DNA of 64,000 bases, from NCBI GenBank assembly GCA_024867545.1, contig JANFNE010000019.1, positions 124,001 to 188,000 on the forward strand. Direction: 5' to 3'. Position 1 is the first letter of the stretch. The number at the start of each line of letters is the position of its first letter. Made by a program: the position numbers and the translations under genes. The notes beneath the pieces were generated by a model. It was not told the DNA's origin. It did not search any database and worked only from the letters and a program-made list of their open reading frames with translations. Shown here one piece after another: positions 10,004 to 19,532 of this stretch. Source of the DNA: Phytopythium helicoides (taxonomy: Eukaryota; Oomycota; Peronosporomycetes; Pythiales; Pythiaceae).

Positions 10004-10176
10004 CACCGTCGGGGTGTGTTCCGACAACGGGTGGCTCTGTCCTTGAAACAGGGCGGAGGGCGACTCTCCGGAGCGTTGTTGACCGCCGGTTCCTCTCACG
10101 ACGAAAAACGAGGAAGCCGGTAATGCTAGGAGCTACACGCTGGGTATAGTATCGACGCTCGGTGTAGGAAGCTCCT
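10004..10176 (+). ncRNA. Candidate Fanzor-1 omega RNA / structured 3' region
   Basis: Complementarity found by eye gives a chain of stems directly after the Fanzor-1 stop. CACC-GTCGG pairs with CCGAC...GGTG (10004-10033). CTGT pairs with ACAG (10037-10051), followed by a small GGAG/CTCC stem. A 10-bp stem with one bulge joins CCGGTTCCTC (10086-10095) to GAGGAAGCCGG (10110-10120). AGGAG-CTACAC (10128-10138) pairs with GTGTAG...CTCCT (10162-10176) with a 4-nt bulge. Known Fanzor guide RNAs derive from the 3' end and UTR of the nuclease gene, so position and strand fit. No folding or expression evidence is available, and the guide boundary is unknown. Confidence 0.4.
10025..10037. repeat. Second copy of the 13-bp direct repeat flanking Fanzor-1
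   Basis: This is an exact repeat of 7830-7842, 44 nt after the Fanzor-1 stop codon, and it overlaps the first hairpin of the downstream structured region. Confidence 0.45.
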
Positions 10177-10929
10177 GTACGGAACGTAGAGCTCACATCA
10201 GCTCGGCTGTAACTTTCTAGTGTATTCGTTATCACAGGTTCAGTTTTGTACCCAACTATCTTTGCATTGCAACCATGACGACGTGCCGACCTCAGCCCGC
10301 GTGGAGACCAAGGCACGCGCGACGGCGAGTAAATCCGAATGGGACCTCAATATGTCCATGTCGTACAAGATGAGACTCGAAGCCAACGACGTTGACCGGG
10401 ATGATTTCCTCGAGCATCTATTTGTACTGCTGGCTAGACCAACACTGGTTTGTGCAGTTGCTGGGATTGCGGGCGATCTACGCAAGGGCAAAGGCGTCCA
10501 TGCATATCAAATATCACGGGCACCTCAAGGAAAGCATCGGTCAGGCTCATCCGTGGATGGAACGAGTACTCGCAGCGCTAGTGTTCGCAGTGATAGCGTC
10601 GGTACGACGCACTGAGCGACTCGGACAGTATTGGCAGTGCACGCAAAGTGGAGCACCAAGAGTATGACTCCGATGACGGAGAGCACGAGTGGGAGAAGAC
10701 TAAGAGGAGCGCGAGCGATATTGGCAGAGATTGAGAAGAGCACAAAGCATATACGATGCGATGCACACACTGGTACGTAGGCGCAGACGGAAGGAACAAG
10801 GGGGTAAGTAAATGACCATGTGGATGCAGGTGGGAAATCGACGATGGAATATCACAGCTGTTACGTCCCAGGACGGTGCTATCCTGACGCAATGGGAAAA
10901 ATTGGTCGATGAAGATAGTGCAACCTGGC
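10177..10929. other. Intergenic, no gene supported
   Basis: Short ORFs occur (for example 10392-10667 plus, with a hydrophobic stretch), but there is no conserved motif or intron boundary. The region could hold the distal end of a Fanzor element or the 3' UTR of the exonuclease gene. Confidence 0.35.
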
Positions 10930-12152
10930 CTACTCGCCGTACTCCATGATGGCGAGCTCCTTCGAGTCGGGGATTACCATGGCGTGCTGCTTCGAGGCAC
11001 CACCGACCGAGCCAACGCCGAAATCATCGTCTTCATCATCATCGCTCTCACCCAGAGCCTTGGCAATCTCCTGCTTCTGCTTGGCCTTGGCATCCTCCTC
11101 CGCCGACTTGGGGGCCGGAGGGGCCACGCCAACGAGCGTGCCTGCGTTCTTGTTGGTGCGAAGGTACTTCTCCCACGCGTACTGCTCGCGTTTGTACAGT
11201 TCCAGTGTCGCTCGAGCATCTTCGACCTGTTCATAGTTGTCGGCGGTGTTAGACAAATCAACAGCTAAAAAAGTCGCGAGCTTGACGTGGTAGAACACGC
11301 ACCGAGTCGTGCTCGCCACCCTGGATCTCGAGCCCAAGGAACTCCTCGGCCAAATGCTTGAGCGACTTGGGGTAGAGTTTCTGCAACGAGAAAAGAAGCA
11401 GTTAGTGGGATAGCCAACGACGACGTATAACTCCAAATGCAACTCGTACCGTGCCGTTCATCTTTCGGCGCATGTACGGCCGGTAATGGGCCGTGTCGCG
11501 AATCATGTTCTTGGGCGGCGTGAACATGAGCGCACTAAAGTCGTTCTTGAGCGCGTGGCCGACCACAATCTTTCCCTCCAGCAGCTTGCCGACCTCCTTG
11601 ATGCACTGCGCGAACGGGATGGCCTTCTTGAGCGAGCGCGCGCGGATGCCACTGACGTGCGTGCGGAAGTCCGTGACCTTCTCGACGGGCCGCACGTGCT
11701 TGTCGTACAGCACTCGGCCGTCAAAGTCGACGATACTGCAGCGCGCGAGCACGCTGGTCTTGCCCGAGAGCCCGACGCCGACCATCTCGCAGTCCATGGC
11801 CACGATGGTGCTGTTGTCGACCCACTCGGCCGACTTGGCCTGCTTGCGCCGCGCGAGCTTCTGCTCCTTGGCGCGCTGCCTCTGCGCCTTGACGTCCAAG
11901 GTCGCGCTTCCTCTCGTCGCCCGCGCGGAACTTGCTGTCGCGCTGCTGGATCTTGGCCTTGAGCGCCAGCCAGTTGGAGTTGGCCACCGCCGCGACGGGC
12001 GCGCTCTCTGCTCCCTTGCCGCTCGCAGCGCTCGCTTTCTGCCGCTTGCTCTTGCCCGCGGTCTTTAGCTGCGCCTTAAGCTGCGTCTTGTGCTGCTGCG
12101 CCTTGGGCTGCGCGGCCTCGGCGCCATGCGAGCGCTTCCGCTTGCCCGCCAT
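10930..12152 (-). CDS. REXO4: REX4-type 3'-5' RNA exonuclease (DEDDh), one apparent frameshift
   Basis: Three exons (12152-11450, 11380-11303, 11226-10930) separated by introns of 69 and 76 nt; exon junctions rebuild the conserved order exactly. Residues 1 to about 100 are Lys/Arg/Gln-rich, typical of a nucleolar tail. The exonuclease domain follows with DCEMVGVG (Asp, Glu), GHALKNDF (Asp), then LAEEFLGLEIQGGEHDS joined to VEDARATLELY (His, Asp), so all DEDDh residues are present. The C-terminus is acidic (SDDDEDDD). REX4 proteins act in pre-rRNA processing. Near 11897-11903 the first exon needs one base removed (CTTGGACGT) to pass from KRDL to DVKAQRQ; no intron fits, so this is an assembly error or a mutation. 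With that correction the product is 358 residues. The start MAGKRKR is the ATG nearest the basic tail. Confidence 0.8.
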
Positions 12153-12361
12153 TCCTTCGCGGCCTTCGATGCTGTAAGAATGGCTCGACAAGTTGGTACG
12201 CCGGGTTTTCGACCAATGGAATCTTTTATTGGAGAATGAATGCATTGGATTGGATAATACTGCGCTGAACCCACCCGACCTCGCCGCAATCCAGCATTTT
12301 CGAAGCTGGCCAAGGAGCGCGAGGCGCGCGTGGCGGTGGCGGGGCTGCCGTAGCGTTGGCG
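12153..12361. promoter_or_regulatory. Shared 209-bp divergent promoter region
   Basis: The start codons of the REX4 gene (minus) and the ankyrin-DHHC gene (plus) lie only 209 bp apart, so this segment must hold both promoters. No specific element is recognised. Confidence 0.4.
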
Positions 12362-14282
12362 ATGGCTTCGCCTGCTGATCCGAGTGCAGAAGGTGCTGGC
12401 GGCTCGATCGCGACTAGCGCGACCGCTTTCGACTCAGTGGAAGCTGAGAAAGCGCCGCAAACGGCCGCCAAGAATGGCGAAACCGAGACGACCGCAGCCG
12501 CGATCAAGGCGCCAGCGTCTGGCAGCACGCCGCTGGAGGACCTGTTCGAGTGCGCCAAGCAGGGCAACCTGCCGCGGTTCCAGCACCTGGTGGCACTGTA
12601 CGGGATGGAGCTGGCGCGGGAGCGAGACGCCCAAGGGCCACACGGCGGCGCACTGGGTCGCGCAGCGAGGGAGCGCAGCGTTTCTCGAGTATTTGAGCTC
12701 CATTGACGCGCCTATCGATGAGCCGAGCCTCCCACCGGACTGTGTCGGGCTGCATCCGATCCACTGGGCGTGCGCTAGCGGCAACCTTGCGGCACTGCAG
12801 GCTTTTGTGCTCAAGCTCGGTGTCAGCGCCAACACCGTGGATGTTTTGAAGCGCCGCTCGCCACTGCTGATCGCGGCACAGAATGGCTTCCCGATGCTGG
12901 TGTTGTTCCTCATCAAGCACGGTGCAGAGTTGACGCTCGTGGACGTAGACGGCGACAGTGCCATCCATTGGGCTGCGTACAAGGGAGCAACAGATATTGT
13001 GGCGGTGTTCCAGTACTTGGGGCTGGCTTCAGGACGCACCAGATGCGTTTGGGATGACACCACTACACCTCGCCGCGATGCGTGGAGCGCTTGCAACAGT
13101 ACAGTTTCTGGTAGAAGAACTTGACGCAGACGTACTCGTTGAGGACAAGCAAGGGCGGTCTCCGCGGGCACTAGCAAAGATCAAGGGTCACTTCTTGGTG
13201 GAGCGGTATCTCGCGAAGCGGGCGTCGGGGCGTCAGTGGTGGAATCTCATGGCATTGTGGGAGCGTAGCCGAGCGCCATTGTACTTTGTGATCGTGAACG
13301 CCTCGGTCGGGACTATGCTATACATGACTGGGTTGATGCGCAAATTTCCCGAGCTTTGGGGATTGTGTGTGCCCGCATGTCATGTGGAATGCACTCACGT
13401 GGATTCTCTTCATTCTCGTGGTGCGATCAAATCCGGGTGATGTCAGGCAAGGACAACCAGTGGAAGGACGCGTACTCTAGTGTCACAAATGCGCTCATCC
13501 AAACTGATGATGAAATACCGAGAGTGAGGACAATGAAACTAGTGCTGCTCGACGAGTACGATATGATGGAGCAACCACTGTGCCACAAGTGTCACGTGCA
13601 GCGTCCACTACGAGCCAAGCACTGCCGCGTGTGCAAGAAATGCATCCACGTTTTCGACCACCAGTACGTGCAAGCTGCTCTGCCACTCTTTTACTCACGG
13701 TCAATCACCAATCTTAACTGGATGTTGTTGCTGTTGTGTAGCTGTCCATTCGTCGACAACTGCATTGGACGAGACAACTACGTGATGTTTATGGCGTTTG
13801 TCGGCGCGCTCGTGATCGACTTGCTCATGACCGAGTTGGTACTGTACCGTGCGTGGCGACTCGCGCGCGGCCTTCACGTGTGGTGGACGCCACTGTGCGG
13901 CGCGTACATCCTCGGACTGCTGGTTCCAGTCGGCTACCTCTTCTTTTTCCATGTGTACTTAACGGCTCAGAACCTCACGACGAACGAGCTCATCAACGCG
14001 CACCGGTATCAGCACCAAGGTCCGAGTCATGGCCACAGCCATGGGCATGGCCATAGCCACGGAGACCACGGCAGCCACGGCCACAGCCACCAGAACGGAA
14101 GTTGCGATGGAAACCACAGTCGCCCACGTCCGGAGAACCCGTTCGACCGCGGACTGCTGCTCAACTTCAGCGAGCGCTGCCTGCCCGATTTCGTGACTGC
14201 CAGCTCGACCGATGCACGGGACCCACTGCTGCTGCCATCGAAGAATGGCAAGCGGCAGCTAGACCCTGCCATTATGGTGTGA
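12362..14282 (+). CDS. Ankyrin-repeat DHHC palmitoyltransferase (AKR1/ZDHHC17 type), four apparent frameshifts
   Basis: Two exons (12362-13663 and 13742-14282). The 78-nt intron (GTACGT...GTAG) splits the DHHC codons and splicing gives FDHHCPFVDNCIG. Domains: about five ankyrin repeats (GHTAAHWVAQRG, GLHPIHWACASGN, DGDSAIHWAAYKGA, GMTPLHLAAMRGA), two membrane spans, a Cys-rich DHHC domain (CHKCHVQRPLRAKHCRVC), two further spans and a His-rich tail (SHGHSHGHGHSHGDHG). This is the Golgi/endomembrane S-acyltransferase family. Continuous reading requires dropping one base at four places: CCC 12630-12632, TT 13028-13029, CCC 13372-13374 and GG 13451-13452. With all four the exon 1 phase matches the intron exactly and the product is 612 residues. 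That consistency favours sequence error over decay. The stop TGA is 15 nt before the Fanzor-2 frame. Confidence 0.82.
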
Positions 14283-14297
14283 AAGCTGGGCGATACA

Positions 14298-15836
14298 GTG
14301 GAGCCACTCAACCAGGTCTTCTTCTACAGATGCCTATCGTGTGTTTGCAACGCCAACTCCACACTCGGGTCTCCTGCATTCCAACAATCAGTCACGCTGT
14401 ACAACACTTGGCGAGGTGAGGACGCCAGACGTGCAAGCAACCGGCAGATTACCGCTGGGTGGCAGCAGAACGCATCCCAAATGATGGCCACTAACACCAA
14501 GAACGCGATCGTACGCAACTTCTACCGTCGCTTTCACCGTCACATCAAGCGGGTCTATGACATGAATGGTGCTGAGGCCTACGTCATGATCAAGAGCATC
14601 CTGGACCCTGTCTACAATGGCAGCGATACCGAGGTGCAGGCTTGGCGAGAGCAGATCCCGCGCAACGAGAGCGGCTACTTGTCCGACGAGGCTAACAGAT
14701 TGCTTCCTCTCACCTACATGATTCTGACCGACATTAAGGAGAGGAATCGCTGGTTTCAGCATCGACAGGACATCCCAGAGATCCGCACGTTCAGTCTCCT
14801 GCCGACAAAAATTGGGTTCAAGTGCTCGCACTTCAAGATGTGCAAGACGGCGCTCCACAGCCTACTTCTACGTGCTGGTGTTCACGTGCCTCCTCTAGGT
14901 GACGATTGGAATGCTGTCGCGGACGATTGGTGGCACAGTCTCTTCAATATCGAGAAGTTTGAAACAGCCAACAAGAAGTTCGTAGGAGAGATCGTGACGG
15001 ACGGAAAGGCTGTCAGCATCGTCATGCGGAAAACCCATCCGGCGACAGACCGCCCACTCAGGGAAAAGGATTATGATGTCATGTGGGGCCTCGATCCTGG
15101 CAGACGAGATCTGTTTGTAGCAACCAACCAGGACGGCGAGACTATCCACTCCTCTTCTCGTGAGTTCTACGAGGATGCTCGCTACCACAAGAGCAACCAG
15201 AAGATAGCTTGCTGGAAGGGGCGGCGTCCCGACATTTTGGCGGCCGAGCTTCAGATGCCGTCGAAGAAGACCGCGTCGCTCGAGCTGCTGGAAACGTACA
15301 CACGATACGTTATTCCACATATGGAAAATCTGCTAGGATTTTCACGGACGAAGGGATTTCGCAACCTGCGTTTTGGACGGTACATCTTTGCGCAGAAGAA
15401 GCTACATGAACTCTGCCGGAGACTGACCCAGCAAGCAGGCAGGCGAACGGTGGTTGGATTTGGAGATTGGATCAATACCGATTACTCTGGACTCATCAAG
15501 AAGTGCCCCGCGGGGCCGGTCAAGAGACTCGAGCACACATTGAGAAACTACTGTCGTGTGCAATCGATTGATGAGTTTCGCACCAGCAAGCTTCACTCAC
15601 GTTTCCACCGGCAGCTAGAATACCAGTACAGCCTTCGCCTCTGCAAGGTCAAGAACAGCACGGACAAGGAATGGCGGACGTGCAAGGTTTATAGTGTGCT
15701 CTATTGTCGATCCAATGGCTGTTTTGGTACTACTGTGAACCGCGACGTCAACGCCTCGAAGAACATGCTGATGCTTCTCCTCAACATGCTCCGTGGTCAA
15801 CCAAGACCTACCGTTTTCTGTCGAGCGCCAACTTAA
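14298..15836 (+). pseudogene. Fanzor-2: 5'-truncated Fanzor/TnpB-like nuclease
   Basis: An open frame of 512 codons beginning with GTG; there is no ATG before residue 62 (MMATNTKN). It aligns with Fanzor-1 from that protein's residue ~115 onward, so the first ~110 residues are missing. RuvC residues remain: GLDPGR (GAT at 15093), IDEFRTSK (GAG at 15573) and VNRDVNASKN (GAC at 15744). The zinc ribbon is eroded: TSKLHSRF has His and Phe where Cys-x-x-Cys is expected, although CRSNGC is kept. There is no basic NLS insert. The frame is the same as that of the upstream DHHC gene, separated only by its TGA. Downstream, short stems occur at 15858-15887 (TCTGC/GCAGA) and 15921-15939 (ACTGGG/CCCAGT). 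The 1.5 kb of uninterrupted frame argues for a recent insertion or retained selection. Confidence 0.75.
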
Positions 15837-16119
15837 CACATCAGGGGCCACAAAGTGTCTGCAGGTGCGCTCAGCGTTGCCCGCAGATAGCACTGTATAC
15901 TCAGGCATTGTTGCATTTTCACTGGGTTCCATTCCCAGTCATCGTCTTTTATCGTAGGATGCCGGGCTTACCACGGCCATACCCGCGAGCCGAAGGCGAG
16001 TGCTTGCAAGAAAGTAGTCTATGGGCACCACGGAGTGAATGAAATCTTTGGTCGACTCAGTTGCTTGAAGCTCGCCACGCATTTTACTGACTCGGTCCAG
16101 ATTAGTGCCTAACCGATCC

Positions 16120-18489
16120 ATGGAGAAAAGCCATTCGGCAAGCTGCCGCGAGTCGCCGAGCATGGACGGCGTGCAGAAGAAGCGCAAGGAGGCGGCGGCC
16201 GTGGAGCTGCGCGGGTCTCCGCGCGCCAGCGAGGCGCTGGAGGGCGGCGAGGACGAGCGCGACCGGCTCATGGTGTCGCCGCTGGCGGCGGTGGAGCGGC
16301 GGCGCACGCGCTTGTGGCTCGTGAGCTCGCTGGGCGGCGTGGCCGCGCTCTTCCTCGTGCTCGTGTACATGGTGGTGCACGGGACGCACGAGACGCTCGA
16401 GGGCGCGGCGGACGAGGCGCAGGCGCGGGCCGTGGGCGGGCTCAAGCTGCTGCGCGCGCTGCCGGCGGAGGTCGCGGCCAGGATGAACGCCGACGCGGAC
16501 CCCTGCAGCGACTTCTACGAGTTCAGCTGCGGCCGCTGGGTGCAGGAGACCGAGATCCCGCCCGACAAGACGGGCGTCTACCTGTCGTTCACGACCGTGC
16601 AGGACGAGAACGAGCGCGCGCTCAAGGAGATCGTCTCGGACGACTACTGGCCCTACATCGGCGAGCTCTTCGGATCCTGCATGGACATGGAGACGATCAA
16701 CGCGACGGGGGCGGCCCCGCTAGACGAAGGACTGCAGAAGATCTCCAAGACGGACTCGATCGAGCAGCTCTTTCAGCTAGCAGGCGAGCTCTCGCAAACT
16801 GGCCCTAGCTTCTTGACTGGCCTCGGAGTCTACGCCGACGACCGCGACGCGACCAAGTACGCGCTGTATGCGTCGCAGAACGGACTCTCACTCCCAGACC
16901 CGGAGTACTACCTGGACGACGAGAAGTTCAACGCGGTTTCGGACGACTTCCGCACGTTCATTACGACGCTGTTCACGTTGATCGGATGGGACGCTGCAGA
17001 TGCGCGGGAAAACGCAAACATGATCATTGCGTTCGAGAAAGAGCTGGCTGCCATCTTCGTGCCCAAGGAGGAATTGAAGGACCCCACGTCCACGTACAAC
17101 TTGGTCGTGGTCGCTGATGCCATGAAATCGTACCCATTCCTGATGGGCCAGTATCTGAATGGTACCGGCATTATCGGCAAGCTAGCGAACGGCACGACGT
17201 CTTCAACAATGGTCATCGAGACTCCCACTTTCTTCGAGGCTGCTGAGCAACTCGTGACGAATGCGTCAACGTCGTTCGAATCCCTCCAAGTACTACTGAC
17301 GTATCATTACGTTCGCTCATTTGCTTCCCAACTGTCGGATCCGTTTATCGACGCAACATTTGCTTTCTACGGACAAACCCTTGGCGGGCAGAAGCAGCGT
17401 CGTGAGCGCTGGAAGGTGTGCCTCAGCCGTGTCACCTCCAGCCTCCCGGATCTGGTTGGCAAGTACTTTGCACTCAAGCGCTTTGACCGCGAGAGTGGTG
17501 AGCTTGCAAACCAGTTGGTTGGACAAATCGAAGCTGTGATGGCCGATAAGCTACACGATCTCGATTGGCTGGACTCGGAAACGCGACAGCAAGCTCTGTG
17601 GAAGCTCAGTAACGTGACCAACTTGATCGGCCATGCTTCATCCATGGAGGCATCGACAAATCACCTTCCATTCGTGCTGACGCCAGGAAACTATTCGAAG
17701 AATCTGGAGATCCTTTCAAAGTTTGAGTTCGATCGCGCTGTGAATCGGATTGGACAAACTGTTGACCGCAGCGAGTGGTTCATGAGTGCCGCAGAAGTAA
17801 ATGCGTACTACGCTCCGTCTTCCAACCAGATCGTGTTCCCTGCTGGTATCCTACAGCCACCTTTCTTTGACCGACGCAATCATCCGGCCCGGAACTTTGG
17901 CGCCATTGGCAGTGTCATTGGTCATGAGCTGACCCACGGGTTCGACGACACGGGCCGGTTTTACGCTGGCGACGGTAACTTGCGCGACTGGTGGAGCAAC
18001 GCGACATCGAAGGAGTTTCGATCCCGGGCAGCATGTCTTGTCGACCAATACGACGGGTTTGTCACGACAAGTGCCTTCAACAAGTCTACGGAGCTTGGAA
18101 ACGTGAACGGCAACTACACACTTGGGGAGAACATTGCAGACAACGGCGGCTTGAAGCTCTCGTTCCGAGCATTCAAGCGATATATAGCTTCGAACGCGGC
18201 TGGGAATGCTGATAGCACTGACGAAGTTGACAGCGACGACGAGAGTGACGACACCTCCACTGCTCTGTCATCGGCGAATGCTGACAAGCTCTTCTTTGTT
18301 TCGTTCGCTCAAGCCTTTTGTGCCAAAGCGAGTGACGCCTCCATGATTCGGAGGCTAGCAACCGACCCGCACTCGCCTGAAAAGTGGCGCGTAAACGGCG
18401 CCGTGATGAACTCGGCCGACTTTGCGAACGCATTCTCGTGTCCTGCCGGCTCGGCAATGAACCCGCGCGACAAGTGTCTGCTATGGTGA
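16120..18489 (+). CDS. M13 (neprilysin-like) zinc metallopeptidase, type II membrane protein
   Basis: Single exon, 789 residues. A cytosolic tail of about 64 residues is followed by one membrane span (about 65-87) and a large extracellular/lumenal domain beginning CSDFYEFSCGRW. The zinc site is HELTH (602-606) with the third ligand E670 in GENIADNGG, and D674 is present. NAYYAPSSNQIVFPAG and the C-terminal CPAGSAMNPRDKCLLW are family hallmarks; the last residues close the S1' pocket. An acidic, Ser/Asp-rich insertion (about 695-715) lies after the third ligand and is not usual in the family. Members cut small peptides at the cell surface. ATG 16120 is the first in the frame. Confidence 0.93.
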   Translation: MEKSHSASCRESPSMDGVQKKRKEAAAVELRGSPRASEALEGGEDERDRLMVSPLAAVERRRTRLWLVSSLGGVAALFLVLVYMVVHGTHETLEGAADEAQARAVGGLKLLRALPAEVAARMNADADPCSDFYEFSCGRWVQETEIPPDKTGVYLSFTTVQDENERALKEIVSDDYWPYIGELFGSCMDMETINATGAAPLDEGLQKISKTDSIEQLFQLAGELSQTGPSFLTGLGVYADDRDATKYALYASQNGLSLPDPEYYLDDEKFNAVSDDFRTFITTLFTLIGWDAADARENANMIIAFEKELAAIFVPKEELKDPTSTYNLVVVADAMKSYPFLMGQYLNGTGIIGKLANGTTSSTMVIETPTFFEAAEQLVTNASTSFESLQVLLTYHYVRSFASQLSDPFIDATFAFYGQTLGGQKQRRERWKVCLSRVTSSLPDLVGKYFALKRFDRESGELANQLVGQIEAVMADKLHDLDWLDSETRQQALWKLSNVTNLIGHASSMEASTNHLPFVLTPGNYSKNLEILSKFEFDRAVNRIGQTVDRSEWFMSAAEVNAYYAPSSNQIVFPAGILQPPFFDRRNHPARNFGAIGSVIGHELTHGFDDTGRFYAGDGNLRDWWSNATSKEFRSRAACLVDQYDGFVTTSAFNKSTELGNVNGNYTLGENIADNGGLKLSFRAFKRYIASNAAGNADSTDEVDSDDESDDTSTALSSANADKLFFVSFAQAFCAKASDASMIRRLATDPHSPEKWRVNGAVMNSADFANAFSCPAGSAMNPRDKCLLW

Positions 18490-19095
18490 GCAGGCGTCAC
18501 GAGAGACTGCCTTAGGCACATTGTTGTATATTTCACGTAGCGTAGAACTTGTACACACTCGAACGGTGAAGAGTTGAAGATGATTCACTGCGCCGTAGCC
18601 TTGCTCTCGTATGACAATACCAATCATTCATCGACACGTGACACAGGAGTCTGGTAAAGATAAGTGAAGCTTCACACGTCGACGAAACTATTACTGATGC
18701 TCTCAACAGCAAAGATTCTCAATCTTCGAGCTCGTATCAACGCGCAGGCAAGGGGGCGATGCAGTTTACTGGTCGTTGGGCCACCCTCTCACGTACCGTC
18801 GATGTCTGCTGCACACCAGTTATCTCCTACTACTAACCGCCAAGCCACGAAGGGAGGAAAGTCCAATTCACCACTTCCTTCCATCCCAACATCACCACAC
18901 AGACTTGGACCCAAACAAACGCGAGGCGGACGACAGCCGCAGTATGGCGCTCTCACCTTGGTCGAGGCCATCGACTCGAGGAAAGCGTTTGCGCCGATTT
19001 CATGCAAGGCGATCAATCGCACGAACGGATGAAAACACCCAAGTCATGAACAATGAGAGGAGTTCAATGCAGCATATTCGCTTATAGGGTTTAGC

Positions 19096-19120
19096 CGGGC
19101 GGGCTACGATCGCCCACCCG
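19096..19120 (-). promoter_or_regulatory. Conserved stem-loop 3' of A1
   Basis: CGGGCGGGC and GCCCACCCG pair around loop TACGATC with one mismatch. The same stem-loop occurs at 27876-27900, 39226-39250 and 43650-43674, each 64 nt after an A-gene stop. It is a candidate 3' UTR processing or stability element. Confidence 0.4.
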
Positions 19121-19184
19121 CATATGAAAGAGGATCATCATCTAGTAGTAAAGTACACTTGGCAATCAGGCAGCGAGGAGGAAC

Positions 19185-19532
19185 TTAGCAACGACCAAAA
19201 CGTCCGCGGTGGGCGTGCATCATCGTCGCATCGGCTATGAGTCGGCGTTGCAGCATCGCTTCCCGATCCTCTTGGGTAATGTCGCTCACTGACTTGGTTT
19301 GCGTCTGCTTCTTGCCAGGCATGAACGCTTGCATCTTGCGAGCGAACTTGGACCGCGTCGACTCGCGAGGAGCCATCAGGTTGTTACTGTTGCTGTTGGT
19401 GCTGTTGCTGTTGTTGCTGTTGTTGAGCTTGAGAGCGTCCGACTGAGCGACGAGCTGGTCGCGGACGTGCATGAGGTGCGACTGCGAGTTGAAGGGCAGC
19501 GCGTGGCGAGCGGTGGCCATGTTGGTGTTCAT
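19185..19532 (-). CDS. Small protein A1 (A/B family)
   Basis: 115 residues with no recognised domain. The N-terminus MNTNMATARHALPFNS is followed by an Asn/Ser tract (NNSNNSNSTNSNSNN), the core STRSKFARKMQAFMPGKK, and a C-terminal RRLIADATMM...RGRFGRC. It differs from A2 at only two residues. No signal peptide or membrane span is present, and the protein is basic. A conserved stem-loop lies 64 nt after the stop. Homology with B and D proteins is clear in the KF...KMQ core and RF-G-R end. Function is unknown. Conservation of the frame over four to five copies supports coding. Confidence 0.65.
   Translation of the reverse strand: MNTNMATARHALPFNSQSHLMHVRDQLVAQSDALKLNNSNNSNSTNSNSNNLMAPRESTRSKFARKMQAFMPGKKQTQTKSVSDITQEDREAMLQRRLIADATMMHAHRGRFGRC

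Noticed and set aside
10220..10900. A small membrane-protein gene after Fanzor-1
   Set aside because: ORFs in three frames compete, none has a motif, and no intron joins them convincingly.
19185..19532. C-terminal RFGR of A and B proteins as an RF-amide-type peptide precursor
   Set aside because: There is no signal peptide and only one motif per protein, at the extreme C-terminus.
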